Shown here: positions 1 to 5,047 of the stretch, piece after piece
Numbering within the stretch: the stretch's first letter is position 1
Layout of the letters: each line of letters opens with the position of its first letter
From: Victivallales bacterium
GTDB taxonomy: Bacteria > Verrucomicrobiota > Lentisphaeria > Oligosphaerales > Oligosphaeraceae
Assembly: GCA_017538465.1 (NCBI GenBank)
Contig: JAFYIW010000374.1
Location: 1 to 6,685, forward strand
Length of the DNA: 6,685 bases
Direction: 5' to 3'
The notes under the pieces: model-generated
What the model was told of the DNA's origin: nothing
Database searches by the model: none
What the model saw: the letters and a program-made list of their open reading frames with translations, nothing else
Program-made: the position numbers and the translations under genes

Positions 1-714
1 ACCGCCAAGATCCTCTCGCCGGACTCCGAGGTGCTGCTGCCGGCCCCCGACGCCGGATGCCCCATGGCCGACATGGCCGACCCCGCCGAGGTCGCCAAAT
101 ACCGCGAAGAACACCCCGACGCGGTCTTCGTGGCCTACGTGAACACCACTGCCGCCGTGAAGGCCCTCGTGGACATCTGCTGCACTTCCGCCAATGCGGA
201 CAAGGTTCTCCGAACCATCCCTGCCGACCGCGAGGTGCTTTTTCTTCCGGACCAGAACCTCGGCGCCAACACCGCCGCCAGGCTGGGACGCAAGCTCCAG
301 CTCTGGCCGGGCTTCTGTCCCACGCACAACCGCATCCACCCGGATGACATCCGGCGCATCAAGGCGCAGTATCCCAACGCGAAACTGCTGGTGCATCCGG
401 AGTGCCTCCCCGCTGTGGTGGAATTGGCGGACGCCGCGCTTTCGACTGGCGGCATGGTGAAGTACGTGAAGGAGTCCGATGCGAAAGAGTTTATCATCGG
501 CACCGAGAATGGCATCCTCCACCAGCTTGCGCTGCAGAATCCCGGCAAGCGCCTTATCCCGCTGGAGCCCCTTCCGACCTGCCCGAACATGAAGAAGGTC
601 ACCCTGGAGAACCTCCTGCACGCACTGGAAGCCCATGAGACCAAGGTGGAACTGCCCAAGGAACTCATGGACCGCGCACGCCTGCCCATCGAACGAATGC
701 TCGCAATCGGATGA
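1..714 (+). CDS. nadA: Quinolinate synthase NadA, 5'-truncated by window edge
   Basis: NadA is a cytoplasmic [4Fe-4S] enzyme that condenses iminoaspartate with dihydroxyacetone phosphate to give quinolinate, the second step of de novo NAD synthesis. The reading frame is open from base 1, and 237 residues are visible. The first residues already match the family core (TAKILSP, then LLPAPDAGCPMADM), so roughly 60-90 N-terminal residues lie outside the window. The three cluster-ligand cysteines can be placed at visible residues 20 (AGCPMAD), 106 (WPGFCPTH) and 194 (PTCPNMK). Their spacings of 86 and 88 agree with the known enzymes. Other family motifs are YVNT (47-50), CTSANA (61-66), LPDQNLG (82-88), HPEC (132-135), STGG (148-151) and GTENG (167-171). 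The stop codon overlaps the next start by four bases (ATGA). The call is secure; all three ligands are present, so the enzyme should be active. Confidence 0.96.
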   Translation, partial: TAKILSPDSEVLLPAPDAGCPMADMADPAEVAKYREEHPDAVFVAYVNTTAAVKALVDICCTSANADKVLRTIPADREVLFLPDQNLGANTAARLGRKLQLWPGFCPTHNRIHPDDIRRIKAQYPNAKLLVHPECLPAVVELADAALSTGGMVKYVKESDAKEFIIGTENGILHQLALQNPGKRLIPLEPLPTCPNMKKVTLENLLHALEAHETKVELPKELMDRARLPIERMLAIG

Positions 715-1352
715 ACACTATGACTCCACTGGAAACCCTTTTACAAAATTATCCACAACTTTCCAATTGCAAAGAGGATATAGAGAATGCCGCGCAGCTT
801 GTCATCGCTTGCCAGGAGCAGGGCGGCACACTCTTCACCTGTGGAAACGGCGGCTCCTGCGCGGATGCGGACCACATCTCCGGCGAACTGCTCAAGGGCT
901 TCTGCAAGAAACGCCCGATGAGTGCTGAAGAGCGTGCTATCCTCGCCACTCAGTCACCTGAGGTTGCGGAAGTGCTCTCCACAAAGCTTCAACAGGGACT
1001 GAGGTGCGTCTCGCTGATGAATTTCCCCGGGGCGGGAAGCGCGGTGCGCAATGACCTCGGCGGGGGACTGGATGTCGCGCAGGTGCTCTATGCGCTTGGA
1101 CGCAAGGGCGATGTGCTGCTCGGCATCTCCACTTCGGGGAACGCGAAGAATGTGCGCTACGCGGTGGCGGTGGCCAAGCTCAAGGGCATGAAGGTCCTTG
1201 GCATGACTGGCGCGGACGGCGGCGCATTGGCGCAACTGGCGGATGTCGCGATTCGCGTGCCTTCCCACGAGACCTACCGTATCCAGGAATATCATCTGCC
1301 GATTTATCATGCGCTCTGCCGAATGGTGGAAAACCACTTCTTTGCCGAATGA
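711..1352 (+). CDS. GmhA-like SIS-domain phosphosugar isomerase
   Basis: A 213-residue SIS-domain protein resembling sedoheptulose-7-phosphate isomerase, which makes D-glycero-D-manno-heptose 7-phosphate for LPS-core or S-layer heptose. Visible motifs are CGNGGS (44-49), ADADHISGEL (51-60), the phosphate-binding STSGN (140-144), MTGADGG (165-171) and RIQEYH (190-195). E59 and H195 align with the catalytic Glu and His of E. coli GmhA (E65, H180). It is about 20 residues longer than E. coli GmhA. The extra length lies in roughly residues 64-105, between the first SIS motif and the NDLGG segment, and includes FCKKRP and a charged helix-like stretch. The start at 711 overlaps the nadA stop (ATGA); an in-frame ATG at 720 is an alternative, and neither has a clear Shine-Dalgarno. 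The end overlaps the glycosyltransferase start in the same way. The SIS/GmhA fold is clear; the exact sugar substrate is inferred and could differ because of the insertion. Confidence 0.88.
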   Translation: MNTMTPLETLLQNYPQLSNCKEDIENAAQLVIACQEQGGTLFTCGNGGSCADADHISGELLKGFCKKRPMSAEERAILATQSPEVAEVLSTKLQQGLRCVSLMNFPGAGSAVRNDLGGGLDVAQVLYALGRKGDVLLGISTSGNAKNVRYAVAVAKLKGMKVLGMTGADGGALAQLADVAIRVPSHETYRIQEYHLPIYHALCRMVENHFFAE

Positions 1353-2857
1353 CCTCCCGCAAAGTCAGTTGGATTGGTTTCATCTTTGCCCTGATGCTCT
1401 ACGTGGCGAGGGTGTTGCCATGGGCGACCGCGCAATTGTGGCAGGATGAGGTCTTCACTTTATACCACTATTGCGGCGCGTTTCACCCCAATGCGACCCT
1501 GGGGGCGATTTTCCGCAGTTATACCATGGCGAACAACCATATCCTGTCGAGCGTGGTCTATTGGCTCTGGCTACGTGTCGTTCCGCTGACGGCTCCGGAA
1601 ATCCTATTGCGGTTGCCTTCGCTGCTCTTTGGCGCGCTGACGCTGGCGGTCATTGTCTTCTGGTGGCGAAAATGGCTGGGAAACCGCATCGCCATACTGG
1701 GGGCCATTGTCTTCGCGGCCAGCCCCGTCTTTCCCGCTTTCGCTTACCAGATTCGAGGATATTCGCTTTCCATGCTATTGGCCGCCATTGGCGTGGCACT
1801 GGCTGCCACTCTATTGGAGCAACTTCAAAATAAAACCTCGACCTGGTGCACGCAGATCGCGCTTTTCCTGACCAGTCTTGCGCAACCGCTTGTCATGCCG
1901 TCCGCCGCAGTTTTCCCCGCCGCCATCGCCTCGTGGATCGCCGTGGAGCGTTATCCAGGTTGCAACTTTCTTGGCAAAAACAGCCAACGAGCCATTGTTG
2001 CGGGAGTGCCGACCATGCTGGGCGCTCTTCTTGGGTTTGCCTACTATCTCACGCTGGGCGAACAATTTCGCATCGCTCGACTTGATGCCGCGGGGATTTC
2101 CGCCGACTGGTGGACGACCTCCTCCTCTTGCCTCCATGTCCTTCTTGCTCTCGCCGTGCATCTGGGCGTTCTGATGTTGCCATTGGTGATTTCGCGTTTT
2201 TCCCGCGACCTCTGGCGAACACCTTTGTTCAATAGGAGCAACATCATCTTAATCAGCTGGATAGGGATGGAATTTCTGATGTATGGCGTGGCCGGGCGTC
2301 AGGCTGTTCCGTTCCCTCGTAATTCTCTCGTCTTCTTCCCGCTTGTGACCTTTGCTGCGCTGCTGTCGCTGTGCGCTCTTCCTCGTCGTTTCCGTTGCTC
2401 CAAGGTCCTCTTGGGGACGGCGGTCGTGGCGGTCTTCTTGGGAATTGGTATAACTTCTTGGCAAGATAGGACTTGTCTAAAAATGGTTCGAGCAGGAGAT
2501 ATTCCGCAGGACCTGCTGAAACAGCAATACCGTGGCGATGACTCCATGCGCACCATTGCCCGGAACCTCCATGAGGCAGATTTGTGCGATTCCAGTTGTC
2601 TGCTGGTTTCGGACAATGACGGCACGGTCGCGAAATGGTATTACAAGGTGCTGGGGCATTCTCCAAAGCAAGTGCGTGACCGCACGGATCTCATGCGCAA
2701 TCCGCAATTCTGGTGGCAGCCGGATGGGCCGTCGGTGCTGTTCGTCGCGTCGCGGCTGAGGCCCGAAGCCGACCAACTCTATGATATCGCGCAATATCCG
2801 CTGCCGCGGAAATGCATTATGGAGTTGAAATTCCGCGACTTCTACGGGCCACAATAG
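1349..2857 (+). CDS. GT-C (PMT/ArnT-type) polytopic membrane glycosyltransferase
   Basis: A 502-residue membrane protein with about ten or eleven hydrophobic segments between residues 8 and 371, followed by a soluble tail. Family signatures of lipid-phosphate-sugar glycosyltransferases are visible: an Asp-Glu pair in the first outer loop (WQDEVFTL, D33-E34, the usual catalytic or metal site), NNHIL (62-66), LRLPSLLFG (87-95) and QIRGYSL (134-140). Such enzymes move a sugar from a polyprenyl-phosphate donor to a lipid or protein acceptor on the outer face of the inner membrane. The tail (about 369-502) has no motif I recognise. It carries four cysteines (376, 413, 417, 489) and should be extracytoplasmic if the topology follows the family. 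The start overlaps the upstream stop by four bases, implying translational coupling. Base usage looks somewhat less GC-rich than in nadA upstream. Donor and acceptor cannot be read from sequence; a link to the neighbouring phosphosugar isomerase in envelope glycan assembly is inference. Confidence 0.85.
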   Translation: MTSRKVSWIGFIFALMLYVARVLPWATAQLWQDEVFTLYHYCGAFHPNATLGAIFRSYTMANNHILSSVVYWLWLRVVPLTAPEILLRLPSLLFGALTLAVIVFWWRKWLGNRIAILGAIVFAASPVFPAFAYQIRGYSLSMLLAAIGVALAATLLEQLQNKTSTWCTQIALFLTSLAQPLVMPSAAVFPAAIASWIAVERYPGCNFLGKNSQRAIVAGVPTMLGALLGFAYYLTLGEQFRIARLDAAGISADWWTTSSSCLHVLLALAVHLGVLMLPLVISRFSRDLWRTPLFNRSNIILISWIGMEFLMYGVAGRQAVPFPRNSLVFFPLVTFAALLSLCALPRRFRCSKVLLGTAVVAVFLGIGITSWQDRTCLKMVRAGDIPQDLLKQQYRGDDSMRTIARNLHEADLCDSSCLLVSDNDGTVAKWYYKVLGHSPKQVRDRTDLMRNPQFWWQPDGPSVLFVASRLRPEADQLYDIAQYPLPRKCIMELKFRDFYGPQ

Positions 2858-2936
2858 CTTGCCCGCACGCGGGCAAGAACCAGGGTTTCCTACGCCCTGG
2901 ATTTTCCGCCCCTTGGTTCTCGCTCGCGTGCGAGCG
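2858..2936. repeat. BIME/REP-like inverted pair of palindromic hairpins, possible bidirectional terminator
   Basis: The element starts directly after the glycosyltransferase stop. The left palindrome has perfect 9-base arms (2858-2866 CTTGCCCGC, 2869-2877 GCGGGCAAG) around a 2-base centre. The right palindrome has perfect 7-base arms (2921-2927 CGCTCGC, 2930-2936 GCGAGCG). Read on the minus strand, the left unit begins TGGTTCT (2882-2876), and the right unit on the plus strand begins with the same TGGTTCT (2914-2920). Aligned, the 23 positions differ at only four. Those four form two base pairs that change together (T-A versus C-G and C-G versus T-A), so both hairpins are preserved. This is the layout of a paired, inverted REP element. 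It sits between convergent genes, where such elements commonly lie, and could stop transcription from both sides. No clean U-run follows either stem, so the terminator role is inferred. Confidence 0.6.
2880..2900. other. Central hairpin of the palindromic element
   Basis: CCAGGG (2880-2885) and CCCTGG (2895-2900) form a 6-base stem with a 9-base loop between the two flanking palindromes. Bases 2880-2882 also belong to AGAACCA (2876-2882), which can pair with TGGTTCT (2914-2920). The short hairpin and the long outer stem therefore share bases. As RNA, the region can fold either as three separate hairpins or as one long arm. The pairing is visible in the sequence; any function is inference. Confidence 0.45.
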
Positions 2937-2964
2937 CACTTTCCCTCCGGGTGTCCTTGTTGGC

Positions 2965-3831
2965 TTATCGTGCCCGTCGGCGTTTGAGCTCCTCGCTGGA
3001 CTGCCGCAGGAATTCCTTTTCATCCTCGGTGAGCTGATAGTATCCCTGTCGGGACATCTTGTCAAGGATGCGGTTGAGTTCCTCCTGGCTGAACACGAAA
3101 GGCTGGGTGTTTCTGGGCGGGGCGGCTCGCGGAGGGTCGGGCGTGGCGCTCCTGGGCGAGGAGCGCCTTCTGGTCCATCCTCCGAAGAGGTTGCGGAATG
3201 GCCGCAGCATGAAAAGCAGTCCGCCGAGTGCGCCACCCAGATGTGCCAAGTGAGCGACATTGCCTCCTGCGCCGCGGAGAGCATAGAGGACTTCGATTCC
3301 GCAATAAATCAACACCATCACCCACAACTTGATGGGCATGGGGGGAATAAGCAGGAACATCCGAGTCTGCGGCGAAGCGATGGCCGCAGCGACCATCAGT
3401 CCAAAGAGTGAGCCGGAGGCGCCTACGCAGATTGCGGGCTTGTACCAATTCGCCAGGGAGAAGAAGATTCCGCCGAGGACGCCGCTGGACAAATAGAGGA
3501 CTAGAGTCTTGTTTTTGCCCAGTTCCCGCTCGACCATTCCGCCGAAGAGCCACACGCCATACATGTTGAAGAACAGGTGCCAGAAGTCCGCATGGAGAAA
3601 CTGGTAGGTCACCAGTCGCCAAAGCTGCCACTCATATTGTGAGCAGGGCATGAGGGCGCCGAACTCCAGAAGCAGACTAGGGGAACGATAGAAGACATCA
3701 CCCATTCCGCCGGTCAGCAACGTCAGCAGAAAGACCGCCACATTGGCAACGATGACTAGGAAGATCGCACTGTGGCGCTGCCAGAAATTGTCGGGGTTCG
3801 GGCGATTGTAATAGTCGCGGTCGCTGAGCAT
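2965..3831 (-). CDS. Rhomboid family intramembrane serine protease with C-terminal DUF6576-like tail
   Basis: A 288-residue polytopic protease that cleaves transmembrane segments of substrate proteins in the inner membrane. The rhomboid core has all expected marks. These are the L1-loop WR (71-72), HADFWHLFFN with oxyanion residues H85 and N89, GGMVERELG (97-105), GASG with nucleophile S139 (137-140), and AHLGG with catalytic H197 (196-200). At least six hydrophobic segments are visible between residues 20 and 210, so it should be active. After residue 210 comes a basic, proline-rich linker (about 218-243). It is followed by an amphipathic charged tail (about 248-286) containing LDKMSRQG and LTEDEKEFL, resembling the DUF6576 tail seen on many bacterial rhomboids. 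It is convergent with the glycosyltransferase. The ATG at 3831 has no clear Shine-Dalgarno. Substrates are unknown. Confidence 0.93.
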   Translation of the reverse strand: MLSDRDYYNRPNPDNFWQRHSAIFLVIVANVAVFLLTLLTGGMGDVFYRSPSLLLEFGALMPCSQYEWQLWRLVTYQFLHADFWHLFFNMYGVWLFGGMVERELGKNKTLVLYLSSGVLGGIFFSLANWYKPAICVGASGSLFGLMVAAAIASPQTRMFLLIPPMPIKLWVMVLIYCGIEVLYALRGAGGNVAHLAHLGGALGGLLFMLRPFRNLFGGWTRRRSSPRSATPDPPRAAPPRNTQPFVFSQEELNRILDKMSRQGYYQLTEDEKEFLRQSSEELKRRRAR

Positions 3832-3843
3832 TGCAATTCGGCT

Positions 3844-3918
3844 TTACGGAATCCAACGGAACATTTTCAAAAGGGCTTGCCGTCTAGTGGAATGACGGTG
3901 AAGTTCGGCCATTGCCAT
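3844..3918 (-). CDS. Possible 24-codon leader ORF upstream of the rhomboid gene
   Basis: An ATG at 3918-3916 opens a 24-codon frame (MAMAELHRHS at the N-terminus, KMFRWIP at the C-terminus) ending in TAA at 3846-3844, 12 bases before the rhomboid ATG. A GAGG (3931-3928) lies nine bases upstream of this ATG, a better ribosome site than the rhomboid gene itself has. The frame is the same as the rhomboid frame, separated by the single in-frame TAA. The peptide is basic and not hydrophobic, so it is not an obvious signal sequence. It could be a coupled leader peptide, or chance. I recognise no homologue. Confidence 0.22.
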   Translation of the reverse strand: MAMAELHRHSTRRQALLKMFRWIP

Positions 3919-3925
3919 AATATAG
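3916..3925 (-). promoter_or_regulatory. Candidate -10-like AT box upstream of the rhomboid gene
   Basis: The minus-strand decamer CTATATTATG contains TATATT and lies about 85 bases upstream of the rhomboid start. The same decamer occurs on the plus strand upstream of the ABC transporter (4935-4944). No good TTGACA-like -35 is found 16-18 bases upstream of either copy. It competes with the short-ORF reading, because its last three bases are that ORF's ATG. Weak. Confidence 0.18.
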
Positions 3926-3973
3926 TGCCTCGCTCTTCTACACTAGTGGCCAGTAACATTTGAAAGCCGACAA

Positions 3974-3995
3974 AACCGGCCATTGCTGCCCGGTT
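3974..3995 (-). terminator. Candidate Rho-independent terminator downstream of the DUF2238 gene
   Basis: On the minus strand AACCGG (3995-3990) pairs with CCGGTT (3979-3974) across a 10-base loop, and the stem runs into TTTTG. The AT ends also give an A-run before the stem, so it could work weakly on the plus strand. It lies about 100 bases beyond the DUF2238 stop and ahead of the rhomboid gene, which would separate the two into different transcripts. The stem is short and the U-tract modest. Confidence 0.38.
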
Positions 3996-4017
3996 AAAAT
4001 CTCTGCACGAGCCACGC

Positions 4018-4080
4018 CTTTTCCCCGCGAAGCACGCGGCATGCGCGAAAAGACTCTCGTCCGCGGATGAAGCATCCGTG
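4018..4080. other. Cluster of inverted repeats after the DUF2238 3' end
   Basis: Two hairpins lie close together. The first has arms CGGATG (4064-4069) and CATCCG (4073-4078), extendable by one G-T wobble and one C-G pair to 4062-4080. The second is nested, with an outer CTTTTC (4018-4023) and GAAAAG (4047-4052) and an inner CCGCG (4025-4029) and CGCGG (4035-4039). On the minus strand the first begins about 15 bases after the DUF2238 stop, but no T-run follows it directly. They may protect the 3' end or aid termination together with the 3974-3995 hairpin. No gene is seen in the surrounding 3846-4094. Confidence 0.35.
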
Positions 4081-4094
4081 CCTCGCCGTCCGCT

Positions 4095-4775
4095 TCACGT
4101 CCGTCCCCTTTGCCCGTTCAGGCTGCCCTGCCGGTTGCGTCGCCGCTGGCACAGCCAGAGGAGAACCAGAGTGATGGTAGAGCCCAGCAGCGCCCAGGCC
4201 ATGTCCTTCTGGGCATCCCACATGTCGCCTTGCTGTCCGTTGTAGCCATCGGCGAAGTCCGCGCTCATGACCACCGACAGCAGCCATTCGAACACTTCAT
4301 ACAGCAGGCTGAAGGCCTGGATGCTCAGCCAGGCGCCCAGCAGCGCCGGCGTCGTCCTTGCGCCCTTCAGAAACTTCCGGCAGAGGTGGGCGAGATATGG
4401 CATCATCAGCAGTCCAAAGGAGAAGTGAATTAGCCGGTCATATTTGTTGTCATGGACGCCGGTCTTCTCCACGGAGAAGTGGAAGAGCTCTTCGAGCCAT
4501 TTGTCATAGGGGACATAGGAATACAGGTAGGTGCCTCCCAGAATATGGAGACCGGTGAAAAGGGAGAGGCAGATGAGCGAGAAGGAGTCGGCGGTTGAAT
4601 TCTTTCTCAGGGAGAGAAACAGCGGCGTCATCAGAATCAAGGTTCCGAGGTGCTGTAGGTATATGCATCCGCCTCTGTAGGCAAATTCCGGCGCGGCGAG
4701 AAATGACAGGAGCGTGCAGAGGGTCAAGATGCCAATCAGGGACAGTTTGAGAATGGTGGGTCTGGCAAGGTGCAT
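4095..4775 (-). CDS. DUF2238 (YjdF-like) inner-membrane protein
   Basis: A 226-residue membrane protein whose motif order matches the DUF2238/YjdF family, which has no established function. Hydrophobic segments lie at about residues 8-28, 38-56, 64-80, 115-131, 145-165 and 193-209. Family hallmarks are HILGGTYLYSYVPY (77-90), the polar NKYDRLIHFSFG (110-121), LLYEVFEW (157-164) and QGDMWDAQKDM (182-192). Several conserved-looking His, Asp and Glu residues (H77, D113, H117, E160, E163, D184, D187, D191) flank or enter membrane segments. This resembles metal-binding or enzymatic membrane families, but no reaction is known. The tail is short and basic (RRRNRQG, 211-217), consistent with a cytoplasmic C-terminus. 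The start at 4775 has no strong Shine-Dalgarno. It is divergent from the ABC transporter and followed by a hairpin cluster. Confidence 0.85.
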   Translation of the reverse strand: MHLARPTILKLSLIGILTLCTLLSFLAAPEFAYRGGCIYLQHLGTLILMTPLFLSLRKNSTADSFSLICLSLFTGLHILGGTYLYSYVPYDKWLEELFHFSVEKTGVHDNKYDRLIHFSFGLLMMPYLAHLCRKFLKGARTTPALLGAWLSIQAFSLLYEVFEWLLSVVMSADFADGYNGQQGDMWDAQKDMAWALLGSTITLVLLWLCQRRRNRQGSLNGQRGRT

Positions 4776-4899
4776 ATGGGCGAAATGGGTGAGACCGGCT
4801 GACGGGTGAAATGGCGAAAGGCTCGGTGACTAAGGTAAACCACTGCACAGAATTTAATGCCGATTTCATGCGCCGTATGTTTCTTGGGGATGGAAGTTC

Positions 4900-4914
4900 T
4901 TGAAATGGTTTCAA
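4900..4914. promoter_or_regulatory. Perfect palindrome, candidate operator in the divergent intergenic region
   Basis: TTGAAA-TGG-TTTCAA is a perfect 6-base inverted repeat with a 3-base spacer. It lies between the divergent DUF2238 gene (start 4775) and the ABC transporter (start about 5048). Its size suits a dimeric regulator. The rest of 4776-5047 holds a second AT box (CTATATTATG, 4935-4944, plus strand) and no convincing gene. The palindrome is seen directly; its role is inference. Confidence 0.28.
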
Positions 4915-4934
4915 ACCAAATCCAGAAATCCCCC

Positions 4935-4944
4935 CTATATTATG
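4935..4944 (+). promoter_or_regulatory. Candidate -10-like AT box upstream of the ABC transporter
   Basis: CTATATTATG stands out in GC-rich surroundings about 105 bases before the chosen ABC start and 20 bases after the 4900-4914 palindrome. It matches the decamer upstream of the rhomboid gene. The nearest -35-like hexamer (TTTCAA, 4909-4914) is 21 bases from TATATT, too far for a standard sigma-70 promoter, so confidence is low. Confidence 0.2.
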
Positions 4945-5047
4945 CGATGTGCTTGAAAGCGAGATGCGGGAGTTTCTTTTCGCCGCAACCCGCGGGGGCC
5001 GACAACGACAAACCATTCCGCAAATGCCATCCGAAGAAAAACAACCG

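Noticed and set aside
394..405. HPEC cysteine in NadA as a possible iron-sulfur ligand
   Set aside because: Spacing shows that the conserved ligand is the WPGFC cysteine 29 residues earlier; E. coli NadA has Ser at the HPEC position.
135..689. Long open frame antisense to nadA
   Set aside because: It is a composition-driven shadow of a gene with clear family motifs on the plus strand, and its translation shows no recognisable domain.
749..757. TTATCCACA, an exact match to the DnaA box consensus
   Set aside because: It is a single copy within the coding sequence of the isomerase (codons for N-Y-P-Q-L), with no AT-rich unwinding region or further boxes, so it is not evidence for an origin.
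2812..3411. Plus-strand open frame across the palindromic element and the rhomboid 3' half
   Set aside because: It runs antisense through the rhomboid active-site region and its predicted protein has low complexity and no family motif.
3884..3949. CTAGTGG occurring twice (3884-3890 and 3943-3949)
   Set aside because: A 7-base repeat in a region this size is expected by chance, and its spacing to the 10-base repeats is not constant.
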